The notes below the pieces were generated by a model. It was not told the DNA's origin. It searched no databases and worked only from the letters and a program-made list of their open reading frames with translations. DNA of 64,000 nt from Laburnicola sp. R22_1 (lineage: Eukaryota > Ascomycota > Dothideomycetes > Pleosporales > Didymosphaeriaceae): assembly GCA_014281115.1 (NCBI GenBank), contig JACONQ010000001.1:4340001-4404000 (forward strand), written 5' to 3'. The position numbers and the translations under genes were made by a program. Shown in pieces: positions 9,915-21,330 of the stretch (position 1 is its first letter; the number at the start of each line of letters is the position of its first letter).

Positions 9915-10453
9915 ATATAAGCTCTAAATACTTATTAAAAAATATAACATAAACTAAAAAAACTTATAATAATATAGTAAGTGCTTATTAGTCTAGTATT
10001 TACTATTATATATATAAATTTATATTGCATTATTTATTTAGTGTTAATTACTCTTTTAACTCCGTTTCTTTAATTTAAGCCTATATAGGTTAGAATAAAA
10101 AGGCCACTCTAGTATAGCGCCTAAAAATATAATTTACTAGTCTCTGCTAACATAATAGTAATTACTACACACTTGCCCCTAATTATCTATAAGCGCTCTA
10201 ATACTTATTAAAACTTACTTAAAGTGTATATAGTAAACTAACTATCTATAGTATATAAGTTTCTAGTATATATCTTATAAGTAGTATAAAGCTACTAATA
10301 TAATAGCTATTACTTCTAGTAATCTTTAGAGATAATAGTAAAGGGAGATAATAGTTATAGTGATATAGCCTTATTATATTTTATATATAGATTCTTTTAG
10401 TTAAAGTATACGCGCTAAGCTTACTAAGCTTACCTATCTTATTTATAATATAC

Positions 10454-10566
10454 TAACCTTTTTATTAATACTTTAAAATGCTTTTTTATATATATACAGT
10501 AATAGTAGAAAAAATATCTACTATTATTATAATATTTTTATAAGAAACTCCTTAGTTATGAAAAAA
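10454..10566 (+). repeat. dispersed repeat R3, copy 2
   Basis: Direct repeat of 9803-9914 with scattered transitions. The two copies are about 650 bp apart in the same orientation, so they could be paired ends of a small element or independent insertions. I could not find duplications that settle this. Confidence 0.6.
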
Positions 10567-10937
10567 ACTATATAAATTTATATAAAACTACTACCTTAGT
10601 TAGTACTTTTAATTAAACCTAATAGAAATTTAGAGCTAAGCTAATTTTATAATATAATATTCATAAGTAAGCTAAGTTTACTTTATAGTTAGTATATATA
10701 GCTAGTATATTTTATAACCTTAAAGCTAAGTCTTATAGTTATTAAGAAAATTATCTTTTATTTAAGTGTAATTTATAAGTATAATAGGCCATATTACTAA
10801 AATATTTATTATAGCTACTATTAACTAATATTTTAGATAAACTAAGTACTTATAAAAGTTATTAAATAGACGTAAACCTATACTATATAAGTTTATCTAC
10901 TTTAACAGCCTAGGCAGAGAAGTTTAAAGAATAGTAA

Positions 10938-11315
10938 GCCAATATTACTTGTGCCACTATAAGAAGCAGCACGGTTTGCCATAGTAACAGGCAAGAAGAA
11001 ATAGAAGAGTATTATTACAAAGTAAATCTCAACACTAGCACTTGGCCAAAAGAGTATTTAAATCTAACAGAACTACCACAAATAGCAATAACGCGAGGGC
11101 GATACTTAAAAGAAAGCCAAAGAATTCTCCTGCCATTCTAGCATATCTATTCTTCCCAAACAAACATTAATAGCGCAAAAGATATATAGGCAAAAGCCTT
11201 ATTTTTAGAAAGCTCTACAGTAAGTAGTACGCAGCAAATTAAGAAAAGGGTAGGTTATAGTAATTTATTATACTATCTAAAAGTAAGGCACATAATATAT
11301 AATTTAAATTTATAG
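10938..11315 (+). pseudogene. unidentified protein-coding remnant
   Basis: A plus-strand frame of about 125 codons contains only two internal stops, both RIP-type ('ILLPF*HIY' and 'AKDI*AKAL'). It reads like real protein ('NTSTWPKEYLNLTELP', 'RGRYLKESQRILLPF'). This patch keeps more CA dinucleotides than its surroundings. The frame runs directly into the tandem array at 11236, which repeats its last roughly 33 codons. I do not recognise a family. Confidence 0.35.
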
Positions 11316-11457
11316 TCTAAGGTAGCTATAAAGTAAATTAAAAAAGGTAACTTCTAGTAATTTATTATACTATCTAAGAATAGGGTATTTAAAGTGTAAT
11401 ATAAGTTAGTAGTCTAAGGTAACTATAAAGAAAGCTAAGAAAAGAGTATATTATAGT
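11236..11457 (+). repeat. 99-bp tandem repeat, about 2.2 copies, coding-like
   Basis: Unit 1 is 11236-11334, unit 2 is 11335-11431 (2 bp shorter near its start), and a partial unit 3 follows to about 11457. Each has the core TAGTAATTTATTATACTATCTA followed by a less conserved stretch and AGTCTAAGGTARCTATAAAG. Unit 1 is 33 codons in the frame of the upstream remnant ('VGYSNLLYYLKV'), so this may be the degenerate repeat region of a protein gene. Confidence 0.7.
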
Positions 11458-11698
11458 AATTTATTATAGTAATATATTATAGCTATAAAATAAAGTAACT
11501 TATAGTAAAGATAAATAGTTAATTATACTAGTTTAATTACACTAGTTTAATTACTACTAAGCTATAATTATATAATAGCTAATAGCTATAAATAATAATA
11601 ATTTAAAACTAATTTCTTTATACTATATAATTGTGTATATATACACTTTTTATATTTATACTATTTATACTATTTTAATTATAACTATAGCTATAGTA

Positions 11699-12625
11699 AA
11701 TAACTTACCTAATTTAAAATAGTATAAGGAGACTATATTAAAATACCTATAATAGATACTAAAGAATATTATAATAAGAGGTCTTTAGCTTATTAGGAAA
11801 AAGTTAGACGTCTAGTAAAAAATAGTTAACTACGCTATAAAGAAAATTATCTATAACTTAGTTTTATTTAATTTTATATTATAAATAGATAAGTATAAAA
11901 TTATATATAATAAAGTTATAAGAATTATATTAATAAATAATTACTTTAGAATATTTTAGAAATTTCTAAACTCTATACTAAAGAATAAGACGTAAGCTAA
12001 AAAGTAGTATAAAGTGATAGAACTTAGTCTTTAGATAGTAATATAGCAAATAAAGATAACTTCTATAAGTGCTATAATTACGTTAGTATCTAGACTAAAA
12101 ATAAGGAGTAAGAGTATAAAGTTATTATAATTTAATATATTTTAAAGAGGCTTTACTAACTTAGTAGTAAGCACTAATATAGTTAGCATAACTAAAATAT
12201 AAAGACTTTATATTAATAATACTTTGGCTACTAGTATATAAAGTATAAACTACGCATTTAGAAAGAATAGGATTATTATTTAGGTTACTAGTTTAAAAAA
12301 TCTTTTTAATTTATTCTTTATTAATTATTTAATATAAGCATGTGCTAATAATAACTAGTTATAATAATAAAAGATAGGCCTAATTTTAATTATGCTTAAC
12401 ACACTTTAGAATATTATATTAAAGAATCCTTTAGTGTTTTAAATAAAATTAAATATATTTAAGTAATAGGTATCTAGAACTTAGCAACTAATAAAGATTA
12501 AAGTAACTAGTGTTTTTTAAATAGAAGTGTAATTATTAGTAGTAGCTGAAGTAATAAAATAAGATATTATAGTAGCACACTCTTATATTATAATAAGAGG
12601 TATTTAGACTTTTAATATACTTACT
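11699..12625 (+). pseudogene. unidentified degraded coding-like frame
   Basis: A plus-strand frame stays continuous for about 300 codons with no frameshift and only TAA/TAG stops (no TGA), each one transition from a Gln or Trp codon. Readable stretches include 'IRKKLDV', 'YKVIELSL', 'FTNLVVSTN' and 'LLVVAEVIK'. The persistent frame argues for an ancient coding sequence heavily RIP-mutated. No domain could be named with confidence. Confidence 0.3.
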
Positions 12626-12675
12626 CTGTACTATAGCACTGATAGATATACTAAATAAATAATTACTAATACTAT

Positions 12676-13793
12676 GTGGCGTTAATTAATCTACCTAGAG
12701 GTAGGACGACAAAGGGCTTTTATCTCAAATAACATAATAAAAAAAGTAGAGCCCTCTGCTTAGTAATTAAAAAGAGCGTAAAAAAGGTAATTATAAAAAA
12801 AGCGCGTTTAAACTGCTAAGCAAGCTTAGCCGTCTTAGCGTGCACAGCTTCTATATACAAAGTTAATTTATAAAAAGGCTATAGTTAAAACTTTAGCACA
12901 GCAACGCTATAAGCTATCCTTCCTCTACTATCCTAATTATTATAAATCTACTATCTAGATTATTATAAATAATATAAGTTAATATATTAATAGGTATATA
13001 CTGCTACGCTTATAAGTAGAATAAGGATAATATATACTAGATATACTATTGCTCTATTGCTATATTAAAGTTGTTGTTAATAAAGTCCCTACTATTTTTT
13101 AAGCCCTACTATCTATCTAGGCATTAATATTGTTCCTAAAAAAGTACTTACTATAGCTAAAAAGTACACGCTAACGATTTGCGCTACTACTACTAATATA
13201 GCTATGCTAGAGTTCTATTCTATCTATAAAATATTGATCTAGTGTAATAGATAGGTATACTTAACTATTTATAATGCTATCTATATGTACTAGTTAGGCT
13301 AGTAGCTAATCTAGTTTATAAAGAATAGCTAGACTATATTTCTACTCTAGTAGACGCAATTACTCCTTATTAGTAATAGAATCCTCTAGTAGAAGATGTA
13401 AGAGGATAATAAGGACTTTATTAACAAGCTCTAGTATAATAAGAGTATTGCATAGATCTATAAAAGTCTTCTAGCTATTATTACTATTAAGTTAGCTTAT
13501 CTAAGTAAGTACGCCGCATAGCGGCGTAAGCGCAAATAACTAATAATAGTAATAGCAATAAGCTAAATATGCTGTGTACACTATAAGTAAACCTTATATA
13601 AGTAGGAAGCTTATAGAGTATAAAAAAAGTGTAAGTAAGTTTAAAGTTTAAACTATTGTCGCATTATTAGATAGTATTTAAGATTAGTTTTTAATTAGAA
13701 TTAGGTCCTATATATAGTATATATAACCTTTTATTTTAATCTACTTTAACTTTAAACTAAAAAAAGGTTAAAAAAGGCGTTTAGTAAGTCGAC
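12676..13793 (-). mobile_element. family E element, full-length copy, inverted
   Basis: On the plus strand this copy runs tail to head: the tail starts GTGGCGTTAATTAATC at 12676 and the head ends ...AGTAAGTCGAC at 13793. The flanking duplication is ACTAATACTAT / ACTAGTACTAT (12665-12675 and 13794-13804), differing by one transition. At 1,118 bp it agrees with the copy at 8562. Confidence 0.75.
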
Positions 13794-13872
13794 ACTAGTA
13801 CTATATATATCTTTTTATTAATAATATAGCGTAGCTAATATAAATTTTAACTTTAGTTTATTATAAATATAA

Positions 13873-14003
13873 TTCTTCTTTAGTAATTACTATCTATTTT
13901 ACGCTCTTTTTAATTACTAAGCAGGGGGCTCTACCTTTTTTATTATATTATTTAAGATAAAAGCCTTTCTTGTGCTACCTCTAGGTAGTTAATATAACGC
14001 CAC
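13873..14003 (+). mobile_element. family E, short tail-only copy (131 bp)
   Basis: Only the E tail is present (TTACTAAGCAGGGGGCTCTA block to ...ATATAACGCCAC), with a perfect 10-bp duplication ATAAATATAA (13863-13872 and 14004-14013). It parallels the short copy at 5741, which starts at nearly the same internal point. Confidence 0.75.
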
Positions 14004-14013
14004 ATAAATATAA

Positions 14014-14640
14014 AAATGTAAAAATTAAAAGTTCTTAATCTAAACTTAGTATAAATTATACTAAACTAATTGATAATAAATTCTATACCTATATTATATA
14101 CTAGCAATAATAGCTTAAATAGTAAATTAGATAACTATAAAAGAATACCACTATTATAATAGTTTAATAAAAATACTTTCTTATATAGTAATAGTCTAAA
14201 TAGCACTCTACTAGTAATACCTAAAAGAAAGTAGTAATAGTAGTATAAAGAGAAGAGTATTCCTTTAAATAATAGTAACTTAGATAGCCTTTTACTAGCT
14301 AAAAAAGCTATAATAATAGTATAAAGAGAAAAATAGCCTTTAGTTAAGTTATAATTTAAATAATAATCTATTCTAAAGTAGTTATACTTTATTACAATCT
14401 AATAGTGTAAAGAGAACCTACTTATTATTACTATATAATTTATTTATAATTTAATTACCTTGTTATAGCGCAACACCTATTAATAAAAATAAACTACAGA
14501 AAATTATTAAAGTGTTAAAGAAATATAAGCTAGAATTATAGATTTAGTAAGCAAATTAGATAAAATTACTATATAAAAAAGAAGCTAAAAAGCTAGACTA
14601 TATATACGCTTATAAAATAAAAATAAAACTAAAATTATAC
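14014..14640. other. AT-rich RIP-type DNA, no gene seen
   Basis: No open frame or recognisable element ends. A loosely repeated word (TAGTATAAAGAGAA) recurs near 14240, 14325 and 14410, suggesting a decayed tandem structure. The left edge of the large Gypsy element follows. Confidence 0.45.
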
Positions 14641-14789
14641 TATAGTGGAATAAACTCCACCACATAGGTCCCGTGGTAAGCTAGTGCCTAATTAGCTCTT
14701 AAGGATTTAATAGGCGGTTTCTTTCTTCTAGTATATATAACTTAATCTATCTTTTTACTAAGTTCTAATTAGGACTAGGTTCTTCTACA
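14641..14789 (+). repeat. 5' LTR of the large Gypsy element
   Basis: It begins TATAGTGGAATAAACTCCAC (TG to TA by RIP) and ends GTTCTTCTACA. It matches 47820-47968 with mostly transition differences. It contains CCTAATTAGCTCTTAAG and the partial palindrome CTAATTAGGACTAG also seen in other LTRs of this window. Confidence 0.85.
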
Positions 14790-16260
14790 AAATTAGCAAC
14801 TAACCTGTAACTCAAACCTCTAAAACCTTAACCTTAGAAAGGCTATTGCATTAGTACTCTAATATAGACAAGTAGTGTTGTCTAAAAGAAAATATAGAAT
14901 AATAGTAGCGCGCAGCAGTATGCAGAATAGCGTATACTAGGGATAGAAAAAAACTCTAAAAGAAACTTAGGGGCGAAATTAGACGCAACTAAGCACAGCA
15001 CTAATCTTAAAATAGAAATATAACCTAAGGTTTAATTAGCTACTACACTAGCCCTTATTAAACTACACTACTAGAAATAAATAATAAATAATAAATACTA
15101 ATAATTCTACCATATGCATAAATTAGGCATAGAGTGTAGACTCTAGAACTAGACTAGACTAGACTAGAAAATAATTAAAACTAGGTACTAAATAACTCTT
15201 AAAGTTAAAATATTAAGCCTCTAGAAATAAATAATAAACACTAATAACTCTAGCATATATACAAATTATACATAGAGCGTAGACTCTAGAACTAGGCTAG
15301 ACTAGACTAGCACTAGACTAGACTAGTACTAAACTAGACTAGTACTAGACTAGACTAGCACTAGACTAGACTAAGACCTAGACTAGAAAACAACTAGAAC
15401 TAGGCACTAAGCAACTCTTAGAGTTAGAATATTAAGCCTCTAGAAACAAATAATAAAAAATAATAACCTTAGCATCCACATAATATTATACGTAAAGTCT
15501 AGGCCTAGGTATAAAAAGTATAGAAATAGAATAAAAATAAAAGTCTAGATTAAGAAGTAGTTAAAACTAGGCGCTAAAAGACGCTTAGAGCTAAAATTAC
15601 TCTACAAGAACTAGACAACTAAGCAATTATAAATAGACAAGAACTAAGAATAGACTAGAGTACCTAGACCTAGACTAAGAAAAGAACTAAAGCTAGACAC
15701 TATATTACCCTTAGAACCTAAAACTAAAGCAGAGTTAAAGAAAGCTAAGAGATAATAATAAGTATAGGTGCGCGGAGGTAAAAATAAAAGCAAAAAAAGA
15801 AGAACTAGAACACTAACTCTAACTACCTAAGAAACTAACTAGATAACTAGTAATAATAATATCCACTACTAGAAGACTAAATAACTATTAGCAATCTTAG
15901 TTAGAAGGCCTCGATTATAGCAAGATGCGTAAGTTTCTTAATATTCTAGCACTTAGAAAGCGCAAGAACCTAAGCCTAAAATTTCCTTAGGCTGTTAGTT
16001 TTATAAAGATAATAAGCTTAACTAATAAGGATATCTATATATCTACTAGAGGGTCTTCGCTCCTTATAGCTCCTTATAAGAATCTAAAGGGAAAGCACTA
16101 ATACTACCTTAGCTAACTAAAGACGCTAATACCCTTATAGCGCAAATAGTAATAGCCCTATAATTTCTTACTAATAAAGCCACCTAGTAGAATCTAGTGT
16201 AGAGCCTTGTTATAAAACCTAACCTATTTTTAGGCAAGGAGCTGCACTTTGTAGGAGATA
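14790..16260 (+). pseudogene. gag of the large Gypsy element, 5' part
   Basis: Plus-strand coding-like sequence heavy in TAG/TAA stops follows the 5' LTR and continues, after the nested Gypsy element, at 23750. At the junction the frame reads 'FLGKELHFVGDNI', a plausible gag fragment. Three tandem blocks occupy 15068-15596. The gag assignment rests on position between the LTR and protease; I see no diagnostic capsid motif. Confidence 0.45.
15068..15596 (+). repeat. tandem blocks with an inner 16-bp CTAGACTAGACTAGCA array
   Basis: Three successive blocks (about 142, 226 and 150 bp), each starting near CTCTAGAAATAAATAATAAA and closing with GTTAAAATATTAAGC-like sequence. The middle block contains about five copies of a 16-bp unit (CTAGACTAGACTAGCA) at roughly 15293-15375. 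The blocks sit inside the gag region and probably encoded a repetitive, Gln/Asn/Arg-rich segment before RIP. Confidence 0.75.
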
Positions 16261-16265
16261 ATATA

Positions 16266-16458
16266 TATAAGAAAGTAATTAGGCTTAATTATTAAATAGG
16301 TTAAATTACTATAATAAAGATTCTAGTGCCGCATACCACCTGTGTGGCAGTAGCCCTAAGGGCGCGCTAGTACTATCTAATTAGGACTAGCGCGCAGAGT
16401 CGGATTAACGTTGGGCCGACCGAAGGTCCGATGGGCCGATGGACGGCAATTTCTAACA
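16266..16458 (-). repeat. 3' LTR of the chromodomain Gypsy element
   Basis: Matches 23551-23744. It contains the nearly palindromic GCGCGCTAGTACTATCTAATTAGGACTAGCGCGC and the GGCCGACCGAAGGTCCGATG block. Its plus-strand right end, ...TTTCTAACA, is the element's TG start read in reverse. Confidence 0.88.
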
Positions 16459-16469
16459 TTACCGCCCCC

Positions 16470-19400
16470 TTAAAAGCCTTAGCTCCGGCGAGGCAGACTA
16501 AGAAAAATATACTAGAGATGCTAACTATATAGTGTAATAAATATTATAAACTATTGTAATTTATTATAAACTATTATAGACTATTTAGAACTACTAAAGA
16601 CTATTATAATAGGTAAAATAACTATTAGATAACCTCCTCTAGTATATAAGCTAGTGAAGTAAGCGCCTCGCTATCGCGCATCATAGTGGTTACGTCTAAA
16701 TAAGATAACCTAGGCGTCTCTATATAGGTGTAAACTAGAGAGAGACCTATTACCTAAAAAGATTGTCTAAGAGATCCAATTAGCGGGCGCTCCGCGTGCC
16801 TATTCTAGTAGCTTTGTAGCATAAAATTGTCTTAAGAGATACCTTAATCCCACGCGTGTGCGTATGTGGAGGCGATAAGCTTAGGGTCCTCTACTCTATC
16901 GTCCCTTAGGTACATAACTATTAGGTCCTTATATAATGCCAGGTCCTTATATAGCGTGTGCGGGCCTGGCTTTATAGTATTATCCTTATGGTAATCTTCT
17001 ACTACCTTCTCGCAACCTAATATATCTGTGTAGGGTTGTCACTTAGAATTAGCGTTCTACTTTAGAGAGTTCTTATACCTGACTTTATATATAAGCAACC
17101 TCTTAACACCTATTAAGGGGTCTTTGTACTAACAATTAACTTTACTATCTATAATTATATTAACATAGTAGTCTTGCAGCCCCTCTAGCGACTAAACAGA
17201 TATATTGGCAGCGACTGTACCCTTGTTATTAGGAAGGCAGAGTGCATTTAGTGCGTTATATAGCAGCCAGGCATAAAACTAAGGGTAGACGTCGCGATAG
17301 CTAGTTGGCAGCTTAAGGCGGTAAGTATAATTGTTGTAAACCTTAGCAATTAGGAAAGGTCCCAGGTTCTTAACGTCCAGCCCTTTGTTTAGTTATAAGG
17401 ATGGAATATTCTAGGCGTCTAAGTAAACCAGGTCCCTAACGTTATACGCTAGTGCGGGTTAACGTCCCTTATTTGTATAAAATTCCATCTTAGACTGGGC
17501 CCAGGCTAAGTTCTTATTTATAAAGCGCATAACGTCCTTAACACGTTAAACTATGCGCTAGGCGTCCTCGCGCTGTAACTTCTTATAGTGGTCTATTATA
17601 GTAACTAGGATAATAGGCTTAAAGCCTTATTGCAGCAAGTAACCCTTAGTGGTAAGTAAGAGTGCGACGCCAGTAGACACGTTTTCCTTGCAGTTTATAG
17701 CTAGCTAGGCAATAGGCAACTAGTCAACCTAGTTATTTTGCGTGTAGTTAACGTAATAGCGTAAATACGCTTTTAAGATAGCATTTATAATCTTGGTTTA
17801 ACTATCGCCTTCTGGGTAAAAAGTAGTAGTAAGTATAGGTTATATACCCACGCTCTTACACAGCTTTTGCCAGAAGTAGGACGTAAATTAGGCACTATAG
17901 TCAGAGACAATAGTGTTTGAGAATCCTTTCTCGCGCCAAATGTATTTAATAAAAGCTCTAATAACAACCTTAATATCTAGTAATAGTAACGCGATGTACT
18001 TGTACTACTTTAAGAGATAGTTAATAACCACTATAATATAGTAATAGGTAACTCTAGTACGTGTACACTCTAGCAGCAGCGTAATAAAGTTAATAGAGAT
18101 GTCCTTCTAGAATTGCTTAGGTTCTAGTAGTAGACGTAATAGACCTTGCTTCTACTTCTTAAAAGGCTTTAAGCAGTAATATGTAACGCAGTCGCGTGTG
18201 TAATAAGCTACTATGTTTATTATGCTAGGCTAGTAATAGTGTTAACTAACATTATAATATGTTCCTCTTTTGCCCGCGTGTTCTGCCTTAGGAGGCTCAT
18301 AACACGATTGTATAATATCCGTGCGGAGGGCGTTGTTAAAAAAGACGAAAATACGCCTCTAAAAATACACTAAACTATTAGTAATATTATAGTCTTATAA
18401 CTCTACTTTTATATTGTGTTTATATATTACCACTATTAGAAGGCATTACATACCTTATTATTTCGTCGTAATAATCTATTATAAAATAGAATCTTTGGCA
18501 ATTACCTATTTTAACTAGTTTGTTATACTAGTGTAATTCTATGTAGAAGAATTCTCGTCTAGTAGCTCTGCCTATTCTGGCGAAGCTGCCTCGCAACTCT
18601 TTAGAGGATTATTATTAACTGTCCTGTCTCTAACAGGTTCCTCCTCACTAATATGGTATAACTTTGCGGCAAGGCTAACCACTAATTCCTTTGTCCCTAC
18701 TAGTATCTGTGCGAGAAAAACTGCGTGCACCGCTCTCTTAGCAGGACGCTTAGTATGGATTGTAACTGTTCTTAGAATAGGTTTGTAGGTAACTACCAGC
18801 GGGGCAAGTTTAGAGTTAACTTAGTTATGTATAAGGATTGTCTGAGTCTAGTGCTATAAATAGTTATTGTGAACGTGTTGTGGGAGGTCTCTGGGCTGGC
18901 GCGTAGGTAAGTCAGGCTTGCCACCCTACTTGCCAGGGCGATAAGTGATCTTAAAGTTAAACTTAGACAGAAACTCCGCCTAGCGGGCTTAATAATAATT
19001 TAGCTACTTAGTGCTTATAAACTATTCCAGAGCTCTATGGTCTAAGATTACGTTAATGAGTGATCCGTCTAATAGCTCTGGCCGCCATTCCTTAAAAGCC
19101 TTAATAATAGCGAGTAGTTTCTTATTATAAATGACGTAATTACACTTGGCTAGAATTATCTTTGTAGACATAAACGCCACTAGTTATAAGATTCTATTAC
19201 TCTATACCTATAATAGGATTGCCACTACGACAAAATCCGAAGCGTTACTCTCTACTCAGGTTTCTAGATCTGGGTTAAAATAGGCTAACATAGGCGCAAT
19301 AGTAAACGCGTGTTTTAATTGCGTAAAAGCCTAAGCGGCTAAACTATCTAGGGCTAATAGAAATTCTATAGAGGCTTCCTTGCGTGTTAAATTAGTAAGT

Positions 19401-21330
19401 GCCCATATAAGACCTAAGTAACTAATAATGAATTGGCGGTAGAAATTCGCAAAGCCTAGAAATAACTAGACTTCTCGCACATTAGTGGACAAGTGCCAGC
19501 CTATAATCACACTAATCTTAGCAGGATCTATCTTGATTCTGTTAACCATAAGGATTAGTCCTAGGTACTTGACCTTTTTTATAGCAAACTCGCATTTGTC
19601 GATGTCTAGGTAGAGACCCGCCTCCTTTAGTCGACAGTAGACCTTATGGATGTGTTCCTTATACTCTGCTAACGTCTGGCTAAAAACAAAAATATTATTA
19701 ATATATGCTAAGTAAAAGTTATTAAGATATTCTTGTAAGGTCTTATTAATATAGGACTAAAAGGTAGCTAGAGCATTGCACAGTCTAAAGGGCATAACTA
19801 GATACTCAAAGAGTCTATATCGCGTCGCAAAAGTAGTCTTGTGCTTGTTGCCCTCCTTAACGCGCACCTTATAGAAGGCGGTAATAATATTAAGGATACT
19901 AAACTATTAGACGCCAGATAGCTTAGCTAGCATCTTACGTATATTAGGTGGCGAGTTCTTGTTCTTAATAGTAACCGAGTTTAGCTAATAGTAGTCTACA
20001 TAGATCCGAAGTCTGCTATTTAGTTTCTTAATAACTAGTACTAGAGCGGCAAAGTTAGACATACTACATTAAATTTCACCTATACTAAGTTTCTTATTAA
20101 TATATATCTTAATAGCGAGAGCCTTCTTCTTACTTATACTATAAAGTCGCGCAGCGGGGTGTCTTACGCCCGGTTCTAGGTTAATCTTATAGTCTACTCT
20201 AGACTAGTAAGATGGCAATTAGTCTTCTGGAACTATAAATGCCTGTCACTTATTCTAAATCTAGCTGGACAGAATCTTTAGTATCTCTATCTTAGTCTTG
20301 TTTAATTAATTTATCTTCTAGTAAAACTTATTAAAGTCCTCCTGCGTTAGTGTAGCGAGGTCCACGCGAAATAATTGCGCAAATATTACTTTAATATTAG
20401 CGGCGTTATTAGGTTCTTTAAAGTCCGAGCTATTCTTAGTCTATTTTAGCTTCTTAAAGTATTCTAGATATAACTAAATAGCACTATAGTTAAGTCGTAA
20501 CGCTATTAGCGACGCGGCATACCTGGAGACAACTTTAATATCCATTTTGGCGTACGCGGGGTTAGATACCTTTAGTTTTAAGAGTTGTTATTAACAGCCC
20601 TTACTAGAAATAATAATAGGAAGGCCCTTTATATAATAGTTACCTATACAGAAGGGCTTATTAAAAGTCATAGTCTTCTTTTTCTAGTTAATATTTGGGT
20701 TATAAGCGCTTAACTATAATATGCTAAAGATAATATTAAATCTAGTCATATATATAATGTATGCGAGCTCCTTACTAAAATGGTTCCTATGATAAATAGG
20801 TAGTAGAGCTGCTTTTGTAAGCACCTGCTTTGTGACTCTATCTCCTAGTTATAGGCGAACTGGGTGTTTAAGCGTCACTGTCTGTAGTCTATATCTTAAG
20901 ACACACGCGCGACTTACGCAGGTATTAGTTGCCCCAGAGTTAGTAAGTTTATTAATAGTGACTTTCGCGCCGCTGGCTACCTATAGTTAATATTTGAACA
21001 CGAACTAAGCATCACAGACTAATGGCTAACCCTTATTAATTAAATTAGTGCGGAGCTTGACTACTTGTTAGGGCTAGAAGGACTAACGCGTTAGTTAAAG
21101 CTCTAGCTCCCTAATCTTGTATATAAGTTTCGATAATAACTCTTAAGGTCTCTACTAACAACTTTTAGCAGGGATATTTAGTTTTCTAATAGGTTAATTC
21201 TAGTTAAAGAGGTGGGGGCTGGCGATAAGGGTTGCACGTTAACCGCAGTAAGACCTGCGTTAATAAGGACCTTAATCTTATTTGTTGGCTATTGTGGCTT
21301 GCCCTTATATAAGGCGTTATTATCCTTGCG
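16470..21330 (-). pseudogene. pol polyprotein (PR-RT-RH-IN-chromodomain) of the inner Gypsy element
   Basis: Reading minus strand from about 21.3 kb: a protease-like segment, then RT with 'YVDYYxLNSVTIKNKNSPP' (about 20.0 kb), 'LFEYLVMPFRLCNA' and 'YINNIFVF' at 19694-19705, where the catalytic YxDD has become YINN. RNase H follows, with 'SNASDFVVVAILLQ' where the family has an Asp. Integrase shows 'IVSDYSAQFTSYFW' and 'STGVALLL' (about 17.6-17.95 kb). At about 16.9-17.2 kb a chromodomain-like stretch reads 'YKVRYKNSLK' and 'VVEDYHKDNTIKPGP', which would bind modified histones to steer integration. Numerous TAG/TAA stops make it inactive. Confidence 0.88.

Larger units (their letters stand above)
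9719..10937. other. AT-rich RIP-type DNA with a duplicated 110-bp block
   Basis: No gene or element end could be recognised. The notable content is two direct copies of repeat R3 (listed separately). Composition becomes less extreme after about 10,900, where a coding-like remnant begins. Confidence 0.5.

Noticed and set aside
11699..12625. Telomere-linked RecQ-type helicase
   Set aside because: 'LVVSTN' and a downstream basic run suggested the helicase C-terminal domain, but spacing and the GRAGR-type motif do not fit and no DEAH or Walker motif was found.
4692..13793. Family E as LTRs of a retrotransposon
   Set aside because: The E copies have their own 8-13 bp variable duplications, occur in both orientations and as tail-only fragments, and do not bracket a common interior, so they are independent insertions.
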